This document shows positions 1-8,740 of a stretch of 64,000 nt of DNA, piece by piece. The position numbers were made by a program, and so were the translations under genes. The stretch is taken from NCBI GenBank assembly GCA_946497035.1, contig CAMMIW010000001.1, forward strand, positions 101,178-165,177, given 5' to 3'. The stretch comes from an uncultured Eubacteriaceae bacterium (GTDB lineage: Bacteria > Bacillota > Clostridia > Lachnospirales > CAG-274). Under the pieces are notes generated by a model. It was given only the letters and a program-made list of their open reading frames with translations, was not told the origin of the DNA and ran no database searches. The first letter of the stretch is position 1; each line of letters opens with the position of its first letter.

Positions 1-21
1 TAAAGAAAGGAATATATAAAA

Positions 22-1398
22 ATGAGAAAACTTCACGAAGAATGTGGTATTTTTGGTATATATGATCCAAATGGAGAAGCTTCAAAATCTACATATTATG
101 GCCTTGTTTCATTGCAACATAGAGGTCAAGAAGGTTGTGGCATAGCAGTAAATAAAGATAGAGAGATTTACCATTATAAAGATTTAGGGCTTGTAAATGA
201 TGTTTTTAACCAACAAATTTTAGAAGATCTAGAAGGAAATATGGCAGTTGGCCACGTTAGATATTCTACAACAGGTGGTAACCTTAGAGAAAACGTCCAA
301 CCTCTTGTGCTTAGATATATAAAAGGCACTTTAGCTATAGCTCATAATGGTAACCTTACAAATACTTATGAGCTAAAAAAAGAGCTTGAAAAAACAGGGG
401 CTATTTTTCAAACCACATCTGATACAGAGATTATAGCATATTTAATAGCTAGAGAGCGTATTAACACAGGCTCTATAGAAGATGCAGTTAAAAATGTTAT
501 GAACATATTAGAAGGTGCTTATTCTCTTTTAGTTATGAGCCCTAATAAGCTTATAGCTGCCCGTGACAAGTGGGGCTTTAGACCTTTATGTATGGGCAAA
601 AAAGGTGATGCAATAGTTTTTGCTTCCGAAACTTGTGCTTTTAATACAATAGACGCTAAATTTGAAAGAAATATTAAACCTGGTGAAGTTTTTGTTATAG
701 AACAGGGTAAAACCAAGTCTATTACAGACAATTGTTCTGATAAATCTCATCTTTGCATATTTGAGCATATATATTTTGCTCGCCCTGATAGTCTTATAGA
801 AAATGAAGTTGTTCACGAAACTAGAAAAAGAGCCGGTATGTTTTTGGCAAAACAATCACCTGTTAATGCAGATATTGTTGTTGGTGTGCCAGATTCTGGC
901 CTTAGCGCTGCCGAAGGTTACTCAGAATATGCAAAAATACCTAATCAAATGGGCTTTGTAAAAAATAGATATATAGCTAGAACTTTTATTAAACCTAACC
1001 AAAAAGAGCGTGATACCGCTGTTAAAATGAAGCTTAATGCACTTTCTAACGTTGTAAAAGATAAGCGTATTGTTATGGTAGATGATAGCATTGTGCGTGG
1101 CACAACAAGTGGGCGTATTGTAAATCTGCTTAGAGAGGCAGGAGCAAAAGAAGTTCACGTGCGTATATCTTCACCGCCATTTTTATGGCCTTGCTTTTTT
1201 GGCACAGATATACCATCAAGAGATGATCTTATAGCAAATAAACATACTATAGATGAAATAAGACAAATGATAAATGCAGATAGCTTAGACTTTTTAAGTC
1301 TTGAAAATCTTCACAATATAGCTCCAAATTCTACTTGTGGATTTTGTGATTCTTGTTTTACAGGTAACTACCCTATTAATGTAGAACATTTATTATAA
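22..1398 (+). CDS. purF: Amidophosphoribosyltransferase PurF
   Basis: Catalyses the first committed step of purine synthesis, making phosphoribosylamine from PRPP and glutamine in the cytosol. The N-terminus has a short leader before Cys8 (EECGIFGIYD). In this family the leader is cleaved to expose the catalytic Cys of the Ntn-hydrolase glutaminase. The PRPP-binding loop is visible as VMVDDSIVRGTT in the second half. The C-terminal cysteines (STCGFCDSC) fit the Fe-S-containing Bacillus-type enzyme. Length 458 aa is normal. An AAAGGAA ribosome site precedes the ATG. It heads a purF-purB-purA series on the plus strand, although 211 bp separate it from purB. Confidence 0.97.
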   Translation: MRKLHEECGIFGIYDPNGEASKSTYYGLVSLQHRGQEGCGIAVNKDREIYHYKDLGLVNDVFNQQILEDLEGNMAVGHVRYSTTGGNLRENVQPLVLRYIKGTLAIAHNGNLTNTYELKKELEKTGAIFQTTSDTEIIAYLIARERINTGSIEDAVKNVMNILEGAYSLLVMSPNKLIAARDKWGFRPLCMGKKGDAIVFASETCAFNTIDAKFERNIKPGEVFVIEQGKTKSITDNCSDKSHLCIFEHIYFARPDSLIENEVVHETRKRAGMFLAKQSPVNADIVVGVPDSGLSAAEGYSEYAKIPNQMGFVKNRYIARTFIKPNQKERDTAVKMKLNALSNVVKDKRIVMVDDSIVRGTTSGRIVNLLREAGAKEVHVRISSPPFLWPCFFGTDIPSRDDLIANKHTIDEIRQMINADSLDFLSLENLHNIAPNSTCGFCDSCFTGNYPINVEHLL

Positions 1399-1400
1399 TT

Positions 1401-1534
1401 GGTTCTTTTCTAATTGTTGGTTAAACAAAAAGAAAATGGTTAAGGTACATCTAATCCAACACACTACCTATATTAATAAAGCTATCCTATTATTAATATA
1501 TATCCCAATTATAATACTGCCCCTTTAATAAGGC
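1401..1534 (+). repeat. GGTTCTTTT intergenic element, copy A (3' of purF)
   Basis: Begins two bases after the purF stop with GGTTCTTTT and ends with AATAAGGC. The second half is nearly free of G and punctuated by ATCC, TACC, TATCC, TCCC and GCCCC. It resembles the element 3' of rpsI in its start (GGTTCTTTT), a middle TCTAAT, a TAATACT(G/A)CC block and its AAGGC end. It contains no convincing ORF. It may be a 3' UTR RNA or a degenerate repeat. It fills most of the gap between purF and purB. Confidence 0.4.
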
Positions 1535-1609
1535 TTTTTCTTATTAATTATATAACATTAAATAAACATTTTTATATAACCTTATATTTACAATGAAAGG
1601 ATAATAACT

Positions 1610-3043
1610 ATGGATAAAAATATTTATGAAAGCCCTCTTAACTCTCGTTATGCTAGTAAAGAAATGAAAGAAATTTTTTCTCCTAATAAAAAATTTAAAA
1701 CTTGGAGAAAACTTTGGATAACTCTTGCTAAAGTAGAAAAAGAGCTAGGCCTTGATATTACAGACGAACAAATTAAAGAGCTAGAAGCTTTTGCCGATAA
1801 TATAAATTATGATGTAGCTATAGAGCGTGAAAAAATAACAAGACACGACGTTATGGCTCATATATATGCTTATGGCGTTCAATGTCCTAATGCTAAGCCT
1901 ATAATACATCTTGGTGCTACAAGCTGCTACGTTGGTGATAATACCGATATTATAATTATGAAAGATGCTTTAGAGCTTGTAAAAGGAAAAATTTTAGTAA
2001 CAATATCAAATTTATCTAAGTTTGCTTTACAATATAAAGACTTACCTACTCTTGGATTTACCCATTTTCAAGCTGCCCAGCTTACAACAGTTGGCAAAAG
2101 AGCTTGCTTATGGATACAAGACTTAATGATAGATTTAGAACAAATCGATTTTTGTCTTAATAATTTAAAATTATTAGGCTCTAAAGGTACAACAGGCACT
2201 CAAGCTAGTTTTATGGAGCTTTTTAACAATGATAATGAAAAAGTTAAAAAATTAGACAGCCTTATAGCAGAAAAACTTGGTTTTAAAGGTGTGTTTTCTG
2301 TTTCTGGCCAAACATATTCTAGAAAGTTAGATAGCATTGTTATAAACATATTAAGTGGTATAGCTCAAAGTGCTACAAAATTTTCTAATGATATGCGTCT
2401 TTTACAACATTTAAAAGAAATGGAAGAACCTTTTGAAAAAGGACAAGTTGGCTCTTCTGCTATGGCCTATAAAAGAAACCCTATGCGCTCTGAAAGAATA
2501 GCAGGCCTAGCAAGATACATTATGGTAGATGCTTTAAACCCTGCTATAACTACTTCTACTCAATGGTTTGAAAGAACTTTAGATGATTCTTCTAACAAAA
2601 GAATATCTATGCCAGAAGCATTTTTAGCAACAGATGCTATATTAAATATTTATATAAATATATCTGAAAATTTAGTAGTTTATCCTAAAGTTATAGAAAA
2701 ACATATAATGGAAGAGCTACCTTTTATGGCAACAGAAAATATTATGATGGATGCAGTTAAAAAAGGTGGCGATAGACAAGAGCTACACGAAAAAATTAGA
2801 GAACACTCTATGGAAGCATCTAAAATTGTTAAAGTTGAAGGCGGTAAAAACGATCTTATAGAGCGTATAGTAAATGATAAATCTTTTAATCTTACTATGG
2901 AGGATATAACTAAAATATTAGAGCCTAAAAACTTTATTGGGCGTGCTCCTATGCAAGTTTTAGATTATATAAATGAAGAAGTTATGCCTATATTAGAGCA
3001 AAACAAAAATAAATTTGCTAAAGGTAGCGAACTTACTGTTTAA
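1610..3043 (+). CDS. purB: Adenylosuccinate lyase PurB
   Basis: Cleaves SAICAR to AICAR and adenylosuccinate to AMP, so it acts twice in purine synthesis. The fumarase/aspartase-superfamily signature GSSAMAYKRNP lies at about residues 280-290, and the catalytic serine loop belongs to it. The HLGATSCYVGDN substrate-binding segment is in the N-terminal third. The protein is 477 aa, full length for the family. The ATG follows AAAGGATAATAACT. It sits 12 bp upstream of purA, so both are probably cotranscribed. Confidence 0.97.
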   Translation: MDKNIYESPLNSRYASKEMKEIFSPNKKFKTWRKLWITLAKVEKELGLDITDEQIKELEAFADNINYDVAIEREKITRHDVMAHIYAYGVQCPNAKPIIHLGATSCYVGDNTDIIIMKDALELVKGKILVTISNLSKFALQYKDLPTLGFTHFQAAQLTTVGKRACLWIQDLMIDLEQIDFCLNNLKLLGSKGTTGTQASFMELFNNDNEKVKKLDSLIAEKLGFKGVFSVSGQTYSRKLDSIVINILSGIAQSATKFSNDMRLLQHLKEMEEPFEKGQVGSSAMAYKRNPMRSERIAGLARYIMVDALNPAITTSTQWFERTLDDSSNKRISMPEAFLATDAILNIYINISENLVVYPKVIEKHIMEELPFMATENIMMDAVKKGGDRQELHEKIREHSMEASKIVKVEGGKNDLIERIVNDKSFNLTMEDITKILEPKNFIGRAPMQVLDYINEEVMPILEQNKNKFAKGSELTV

Positions 3044-3055
3044 GGAGGATAAAAA

Positions 3056-4327
3056 ATGGTTAGAGCAATAGTTGGTGCAAACTGGGGAGATGAAGGAAAA
3101 GGTAAAATAACTGATCTTTGTGCAGAACAATCAGATATTGTTGTTAGATTTCAAGGTGGTAGCAATGCAGGCCATACTATTATAAATCAACACGGTAAAT
3201 TTGCCCTTCATCAATTACCTTCAGGTGTTTTTAACCCTAATACAGTTAATATTATAGGTAATGGTGTTGCACTTAATATCGAATATCTTATGGAAGAAAT
3301 AGAAAGTGTTGTATCAAAAGGTATAAAATTTAATCTTCTTATATCTGATAGAGCTCAAGTTTTATTACCACATCACGTTCTTTTAGATATCTATGAAGAA
3401 GAGCGTCTAGGTGATAGAAAATTTGGTTCTACAAAAAGTGGTATTGCACCTTTTTATGCAGATAAATTTTCTAAAGTTGGTCTTCAGGTTTGGGAGCTTT
3501 ATGAAAAAGAAAGACTTAAAGATAAGCTTAAACATATGTATGAAAAAATTAATATACAGTTTAAATATTTATACAATAAACCAGAAATTGATTATTTAGA
3601 AGTATATGAAAAACTCTTAAAATATGCAGATATGATAAAAGAAAATGTTACAGATACATCAACTTATTTAAGAAGTGCTATTAAAGAAAATAAAAATATT
3701 CTTTTAGAAGGGCAATTAGGTGCTTTAAAAGATACAGATCACGGTATATACCCTTATGTTACTAGCTCATCTACTTTAGCAGGTTATGCGGCTGTTGGTG
3801 CAGGAATACCACCTCACGCTATAAAGCAAATAACTGTTATTACAAAAGCATATTCTAGTGCTGTTGGTGAAGGTCCTTTTGTTAGTGAGCTTTTTGAAGA
3901 AGAAGCAGAAGAACTTAGAAAACGAGGCGGAGATGCTGGAGAATATGGTGCTACTACAGGACGCCCTCGCCGTGTTGGATATTTTGATGCAGTAGCTACT
4001 AGATATGGTTGTGAAATTCAAGGTGCTACAGAGGTTTGTATAACTTGTCTTGATGTTCTTAGTTATATGGATACTATTAAAATTTGCACAGGCTATGAGC
4101 TAGACGGTAAAATTTATAAAGACTTTTTAACAACAGAGCAACTTTATAAAGCAAAACCTGTTTATGAAGAGCTTAAAGGTTGGAAAACAGATATTCGTGG
4201 TATTAAAGATTATAATGATTTACCACAAGAGGCTAAACAATATGTAGAATTTATAGAAAAACAACTTGGTGTTAAAGTTTCTATGGTTTCTAATGGGCCT
4301 AAAAGAGATGAAATTTTATTTAGATAA
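3056..4327 (+). CDS. purA: Adenylosuccinate synthetase PurA
   Basis: Joins IMP and aspartate using GTP to give adenylosuccinate, the first step of the AMP branch. The N-terminal P-loop-like GANWGDEGKGK is at residues 7-17, and the conserved GGSNAGHTI segment follows at about 35-43. TTGRPRRVGYFD near the middle is the IMP/GTP-binding region. The 423 aa length is typical. AAGGAGG lies just before the ATG. It is directly downstream of purB, giving a purB-purA pair that converts IMP to AMP, and ends at a strong terminator shared with convergent rnj. Confidence 0.97.
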   Translation: MVRAIVGANWGDEGKGKITDLCAEQSDIVVRFQGGSNAGHTIINQHGKFALHQLPSGVFNPNTVNIIGNGVALNIEYLMEEIESVVSKGIKFNLLISDRAQVLLPHHVLLDIYEEERLGDRKFGSTKSGIAPFYADKFSKVGLQVWELYEKERLKDKLKHMYEKINIQFKYLYNKPEIDYLEVYEKLLKYADMIKENVTDTSTYLRSAIKENKNILLEGQLGALKDTDHGIYPYVTSSSTLAGYAAVGAGIPPHAIKQITVITKAYSSAVGEGPFVSELFEEEAEELRKRGGDAGEYGATTGRPRRVGYFDAVATRYGCEIQGATEVCITCLDVLSYMDTIKICTGYELDGKIYKDFLTTEQLYKAKPVYEELKGWKTDIRGIKDYNDLPQEAKQYVEFIEKQLGVKVSMVSNGPKRDEILFR

Positions 4328-4332
4328 TATTA

Positions 4333-4359
4333 AAAGGTGTAGATTAAATCTACACCTTT
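4333..4359. terminator. Bidirectional terminator, purA / rnj (GGTGTAGA family)
   Basis: Perfect 12-bp stem AAAGGTGTAGAT / ATCTACACCTTT with a 3-nt TAA loop, flanked by T-rich sequence. It lies between the convergent ends of purA and rnj and so can serve both. It is one of at least eight terminators in the window built on the same GTAGA/TCTAC core. Confidence 0.9.
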
Positions 4360-4364
4360 AGTTT

Positions 4365-6038
4365 TTATATTTCCATTATTATAGGTAAAATCATAGGACT
4401 TCTTTTTGTTTTTTGCCATAAGAAATCTCTTAAAGTTTCTTTTATTAATGTTTTTATATAAGCCCACTCGCCAATTTGTTTGCCTTCACAAGATAAAAGG
4501 GCATCTCTAACAACATTTTTAGCATCAGATATTAAATATTCAGATTCTCTAACATAAACAAAACCTCTAGATATAATATCTGGGCCAGATAATAAAGTAC
4601 CCTCTGCCCTATCCATAGATACAACAACAATCATTAAACCATCTTGAGAAAGATGCTTTCTATCTCTTAATACAATGTTGCCAACATCTCCAACACCAAG
4701 CCCATCAACTAAAACTTGACCTGAAGGTACAGAGCCCACTATTTTACCACTATCACGTCCAACTTCTAAAATTTCTCCACGTTCTAATACAAAAACATTT
4801 TTTCTGTCTATACCAAGCTCAACAGCAAGATTAGCGTGAGCTTTTAAATGTTTAAACTCTCCGTGTATAGGCATAAAATATTTAGGTTTTATAAGTGCGT
4901 GTAAAACTTTTATTTCTTCTTGTCTTGCATGTCCTGAAACATGCACCTCTTTTAAGCCATCATATATAACTTCTGCTCCTTTTCTAAGAAGCTCATTTAT
5001 AACACGATAAACATTTTTTTCGTTACCAGGTATAGGTGATGCACTAATAATAACTTTATCTCTTGGTTTAATTTCTACTTGTTTATGATCATTTTGAGAT
5101 ATTCTTGATAAAGCAGACATAGTTTCACCTTGGCTACCTGTCATAATAATAACTAGCTTATCATCTGTATAATTTTTAATATTATTAACATCTATAAATA
5201 TTTTTTTAGGTGCATCTAAATAGCCAAGCTCAATAGCCGTTTTTACAACATTGCTCATACTACGACCTATAATAGCTACTTTTCTTTTATATTTTATAGC
5301 ACAATTTATAACTTGTTGTATACGGTGTATGTTAGAAGAAAATGTAGCAACCATAATACGTTGGTCTAAAGATTCTGCAAATATTTCTTCAAATATAACA
5401 CCTACTCGGCGTTCGCTCATTGTAAAACCTTTTAGCTCAACATTTGTGCTCTCACACATAAAAAGTAAAACACCTTTTTTACCTATTTGTGCAAACCTTT
5501 GAAGATCTATAGATTCACCTTGTATAGGTGTATAGTCTATTTTAAAATCACCAGAGTGAACAACAGCCCCTGCTGGTGTATATATAGCTAAAGCACAAGA
5601 ATCTGCTATACTATGTGTTGTAGCTATAAACTCTACTTTAAAGCTATTACCTAGCTTTATAGTATCTCCCGCACAAACACATACCCTATTTACTTTGTTT
5701 AATATGTTATGCTCTTTTAATTTATTTTCTACAAGCCCTATTGTAAGCTTAGTTCCATATATAGGTACATTAAGCTCTTTTAAAAAATAAGGTAAAGCCC
5801 CTATATGATCTTCGTGTCCGTGTGTTAAAACAACACCTTTAACCTTTTCTCTATTTTTTATAAGATATGAAAAATCTGGTATAACTAGGTCTATACCAAG
5901 CATATCATCTTCTGGAAAAGCTACACCACAATCTACAACTATTATCTCATCATTAATTTCAAAAGCTGTTATATTTTTACCTATCTCTTGAAGCCCACCA
6001 AGAGGGATAACTTTTAATTTTGCATTTTTCCCAGCCAA
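4365..6038 (-). CDS. rnj: Ribonuclease J
   Basis: A metallo-beta-lactamase/beta-CASP exo- and endoribonuclease that matures and degrades RNA in Firmicutes. The zinc-binding motif HGHEDH is at residues 73-78, and a second signature, HSGDFKIDYTP, lies in the middle. The beta-CASP region carries GRSMSNVV, and the C-terminal third carries VSGHARQEE and MPIHGEFKHL. Length 557 aa is usual for RNase J1/J2. The start is a TTG (MAGKNAKLK) preceded by GGAGG at good spacing. RNase J1 and J2 cannot be told apart here. Confidence 0.95.
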   Translation of the reverse strand: MAGKNAKLKVIPLGGLQEIGKNITAFEINDEIIVVDCGVAFPEDDMLGIDLVIPDFSYLIKNREKVKGVVLTHGHEDHIGALPYFLKELNVPIYGTKLTIGLVENKLKEHNILNKVNRVCVCAGDTIKLGNSFKVEFIATTHSIADSCALAIYTPAGAVVHSGDFKIDYTPIQGESIDLQRFAQIGKKGVLLFMCESTNVELKGFTMSERRVGVIFEEIFAESLDQRIMVATFSSNIHRIQQVINCAIKYKRKVAIIGRSMSNVVKTAIELGYLDAPKKIFIDVNNIKNYTDDKLVIIMTGSQGETMSALSRISQNDHKQVEIKPRDKVIISASPIPGNEKNVYRVINELLRKGAEVIYDGLKEVHVSGHARQEEIKVLHALIKPKYFMPIHGEFKHLKAHANLAVELGIDRKNVFVLERGEILEVGRDSGKIVGSVPSGQVLVDGLGVGDVGNIVLRDRKHLSQDGLMIVVVSMDRAEGTLLSGPDIISRGFVYVRESEYLISDAKNVVRDALLSCEGKQIGEWAYIKTLIKETLRDFLWQKTKRSPMILPIIMEI

Positions 6039-6101
6039 ATCTACACCTCCATTTTTATTTTTATAAAATATTGTAAGTAAGTTCTATATATAATAAAATT
6101 T

Positions 6102-6136
6102 GGTTCTATTTATACATAAAATAATTGAAAAGAACC
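6102..6136 (-). repeat. GGTTCTTTT element, copy B (short form)
   Basis: On the minus strand, seven bases after the stop of the DUF1292 gene, GGTTCTTTT is followed about 20 nt later by AGAACC, so the ends can pair as a small hairpin. It resembles the ends of the longer copy near 20.7 kb but lacks its interior. It may also act as a weak terminator, since AAATTTTATT follows. Confidence 0.35.
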
Positions 6137-6143
6137 TAATTTT

Positions 6144-6452
6144 TTAAAATTCCATTTCATAGTCAGTTTCATTTTCTTGTAAAAGTATTAAAATTTTGTT
6201 ATATTCGTTGTTATCTTCAACAGGCATATAAATAGCCTCTTGTTCATCTTCTCCTACTTGCTTTAAAATAAAGGCTTCTGCCTCATCTTTATCAAAATCA
6301 TCACAAGCAACAACTAATAAATATTGTGTGTTATTATCTACAACACCATCTATAACAAAGCAGTCAATAACATCTCCGTCTTCAGATACAATAGATATAG
6401 TATCATAAGTATCTTCCATATCATCTAAAATATTATCAAATTCTTCTTGCAT
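6144..6452 (-). CDS. DUF1292 family protein (YrzB-like)
   Basis: A 102-aa acidic protein of the DUF1292 family, whose function is not established. The pattern is a beta-rich domain starting TISIVSEDGDVIDCFVIDG, followed by a segment resembling YLLVVACDD and EAIYMPVED. It follows ruvX by 13 bp and is the last gene of an ireB-ruvX-DUF1292 set. That order matches yrzL-yrrK-yrzB of Bacillus, which supports the family call. AAAGGG precedes the ATG. Nothing in the sequence shows a catalytic site. Confidence 0.85.
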   Translation of the reverse strand: MQEEFDNILDDMEDTYDTISIVSEDGDVIDCFVIDGVVDNNTQYLLVVACDDFDKDEAEAFILKQVGEDEQEAIYMPVEDNNEYNKILILLQENETDYEMEF

Positions 6453-6465
6453 ATATTACCCTTTC

Positions 6466-6894
6466 TTAAAACATTTTGCTATTACAATCTAAATAGCCTT
6501 GTAAAATAAATACAGCGGCCATTTTATCAATAACATTTTTACGTTTTTTGCGGCTTAAATCCGCCTCTAAAAGGCTTCTTTCTGCACCAACTGTACTAAG
6601 CCTTTCATCCCAAAGTATAACTTCAATATTAAAAGTTTTTTCTAGCTTTTTTTTAAAAGCTTCGGTTTTTTCGCCTCTTTCACCAATTGTGTTATTCATA
6701 TTTTTAGGATAACCTAAAACTATTTTTTCCACATTATACTGTTTAATAATCTCCCCGATTCGTTCAACACTTTTATTAATGCTTTCTTCTTTATCACGGC
6801 GTATAATCTCAATCCCTTGTGCTGTCCAACCAAAAGGGTCGCTTATAGCAACCCCTATAGTTTTTTGTCCAAAATCTAATCCTAATATTCTCAC
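6466..6894 (-). CDS. ruvX: Putative Holliday junction resolvase RuvX (YqgF)
   Basis: An RNase H-fold nuclease family implicated in pre-16S rRNA processing and Holliday junction resolution. The first motif, [19 protein letters not shown], carries the catalytic Asp. [18 protein letters not shown] and [10 protein letters not shown] are the next two conserved blocks, and the C-terminal [19 protein letters not shown] carries the last acidic residue. Length 142 aa is standard. The start codon is GTG with a weak ribosome site, 12 bp after the ireB stop, which suggests translation coupled to ireB. Confidence 0.93.
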   Translation of the reverse strand: MRILGLDFGQKTIGVAISDPFGWTAQGIEIIRRDKEESINKSVERIGEIIKQYNVEKIVLGYPKNMNNTIGERGEKTEAFKKKLEKTFNIEVILWDERLSTVGAERSLLEADLSRKKRKNVIDKMAAVFILQGYLDCNSKMF

Positions 6895-6906
6895 TTTTTT
6901 ACCAAT

Positions 6907-7170
6907 CTATAAGCTATTTAGGTAGCTTTTAACAATCTCTTCTAAAAGCTCATTTCTTTCTATTTTACTAATAGCGCTTCTAGCACCTTTATGGCTAGTG
7001 ATATAAGTAGGATCTCCAGATAAAATATAGCCAACAACCTGATTAACAGGGTTATATCCTTTTTCTAGCATAGCATTTTTAACATCTGTAAGCATAATAT
7101 CAACTTTTGTTTTTCCGTTTGGTTGGTAAGCATCAAATTTTTGAGTTAATGATAAATCTTTTTCAATCAT
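6907..7170 (-). CDS. ireB: IreB family regulatory protein (DUF965)
   Basis: An 87-aa protein of the IreB/YrzL family. In Enterococcus faecalis, IreB is a phosphorylation target of the PASTA kinase IreK and affects cephalosporin resistance. The N-terminal block [11 protein letters not shown] and the central [20 protein letters not shown] are characteristic, the former containing the threonine region phosphorylated in the family. The ATG at 7170 was chosen over an upstream in-frame GTG because AGGAGG lies 8 nt before it. First gene of the ireB-ruvX-DUF1292 set. Confidence 0.88.
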   Translation of the reverse strand: MIEKDLSLTQKFDAYQPNGKTKVDIMLTDVKNAMLEKGYNPVNQVVGYILSGDPTYITSHKGARSAISKIERNELLEEIVKSYLNSL

Positions 7171-7228
7171 AAAAAGCACCTCCTAAAAAATAAATAAATA
7201 TAAATCCCGAACATTACTTACTGTAATA

Positions 7229-7257
7229 ATAATAATACAAATTATCTATTATTGCAA
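7229..7257 (-). promoter_or_regulatory. Sigma-A promoter of ireB-ruvX-DUF1292
   Basis: Minus strand: TTGCAA (7252-7257), a 17-nt spacer, then TATTAT (7229-7234), about 60 bp upstream of the ireB start. No other good -35/-10 pair was seen in this gap. Confidence 0.7.
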
Positions 7258-7369
7258 TTACTTTTTAAAAAATAATTGTAAAAATTTTTTAAATAAAGTT
7301 ATTTTTTTAAACTAAATAATCAGTATAGAATACTTAAAATTAAGTTTTTAGTATTTTTATCTTTTTAAA

Positions 7370-7394
7370 AGGCTATAGACTTTGTCTATAACCT
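7370..7394 (-). terminator. Terminator of mtaB (GGTGTAGA family, variant)
   Basis: On the minus strand AGGTTATAGAC-AAA-GTCTATAGCCT followed by TTTT, with one U-G wobble in the stem. The wobble forms only on the minus strand, which fits its position just 3' of mtaB. Confidence 0.8.
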
Positions 7395-7410
7395 AAACTA
7401 TTTTATATTA

Positions 7411-8721
7411 TTAACAAATTATACCCGTCATATTCTCTTCTTTAATTATTTGTGTAAGTTTTACATTTAATATTTGATTTATAATATTTTTATCGCTTTT
7501 TACACAAACATTTATATAATTTGTAGTATGTCCTTCATATATACCTGGCTCTTTTTCACGCTCAAATAATACAGGCATAGTTTTATTAAGCATGATTTCT
7601 AAAAATTGTATATTAAGATTGTTTGAAAGCTCTATCATTTGTTTATTACGTTTGTTTTTTGTGTCGTTAGATAGCTGATTTTCAAAAAGAGCTGCCTTTG
7701 TTCCTTTTTTAGGCGAATATGGAAAAGCATGTATTTTTGTTATTTTAACTTTTTTAGCAAAATTGTAGCTTTCTAAAAAATCTTCTTCTGTTTCACCAGG
7801 AAAACCAACAATCATATCTGTTGTAACAGCGACATTAGGAAAAGCTGCTCTAAGCTTTTTTAAAGCACTTTCATATTCTTCTGCTGTATATTGCCTTTTC
7901 ATGCGTCTTAATGTATTGTTACAACCGCTTTGTAAAGATAAATGATAGTGATCACAAACTTTAGGTAGCTTTTTCATCTCTTCTATAAATTCATCTGTTA
8001 TAACAAGAGGCTCTATTGAGCTAAAACGTATACGTTCTATACCATCTACATTATGCACTCTTTTTATAATATCTATAAGATTGGTATTTTTTAAATCAAA
8101 ACCATAAGATAAAATGTGTATACCTGTTAAAACTATTTCTTTAAAACCATTTTTAGCCAGCTTTTCAACCTCTTCTATAACATCTTCTGGATTACGGCTT
8201 CTAACAGGCCCTCTAGCAAAAGGTATTATACAATATGTACAAAAACGGTTACAACCTTCTTGTATTTTAAGATAAGCTCTCGTTCTATCTTTAAGTTCTG
8301 ATATAGATAATGGCTCAAAAACACGTTCCTTCATAATGTCAGATACTGTGTTTAAAACATCTGTTTTATGCTCTTCTTGATATTTTTTAACAGTTTCTAC
8401 AATTTCAAGCCTATTTTTTGTACCTATAACAATATTTATGCCTTCTATTTTAGATACCTCTTCTGGTGCTACCTGAGAGTAACAACCTGTGGCAACTATA
8501 ATACTATTAGGATTTAAAGTTTTTGCACGTCTTATCATTTGTCTGGATTTTTTGTCGCCTAAATTTGTAACTGTACAAGTGTTTATAACATATACATCTG
8601 CTACCTCATCAAAATCTACCAATTGGTAACCTTCTTTTTCAAAAAGCTCTATCATAGCTTCTGTATCATATAAATTAACTTTACAACCAAGAGTTGTAAA
8701 AGCAATTTTATTTAAGTTCAT
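7411..8721 (-). CDS. mtaB: tRNA threonylcarbamoyladenosine methylthiotransferase MtaB
   Basis: A radical-SAM enzyme that adds a methylthio group to t6A37 in ANN-decoding tRNAs. The N-terminal UPF0004 domain starts KIAFTTLGCKVNLYDTEAM and has further cysteines at INTCTVTN and VATGCYSQ for one Fe-S cluster. The radical-SAM motif CNRFCTYC is at about residues 155-162. A C-terminal TRAM-like region follows. Length 436 aa and the YqeV/MtaB-type start (GCKVN) favour MtaB over MiaB. AGAGGA precedes the ATG. Confidence 0.92.
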   Translation of the reverse strand: MNLNKIAFTTLGCKVNLYDTEAMIELFEKEGYQLVDFDEVADVYVINTCTVTNLGDKKSRQMIRRAKTLNPNSIIVATGCYSQVAPEEVSKIEGINIVIGTKNRLEIVETVKKYQEEHKTDVLNTVSDIMKERVFEPLSISELKDRTRAYLKIQEGCNRFCTYCIIPFARGPVRSRNPEDVIEEVEKLAKNGFKEIVLTGIHILSYGFDLKNTNLIDIIKRVHNVDGIERIRFSSIEPLVITDEFIEEMKKLPKVCDHYHLSLQSGCNNTLRRMKRQYTAEEYESALKKLRAAFPNVAVTTDMIVGFPGETEEDFLESYNFAKKVKITKIHAFPYSPKKGTKAALFENQLSNDTKNKRNKQMIELSNNLNIQFLEIMLNKTMPVLFEREKEPGIYEGHTTNYINVCVKSDKNIINQILNVKLTQIIKEENMTGIIC

Positions 8722-8740
8722 AAAAAATTCCTCTTTCTAT

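Noticed and set aside
1399..1609. Purine riboswitch between purF and purB
   Set aside because: No three-way-junction core or conserved purine-aptamer sequence is seen; the region is instead the GGTTCTTTT element followed by AT-rich spacer.
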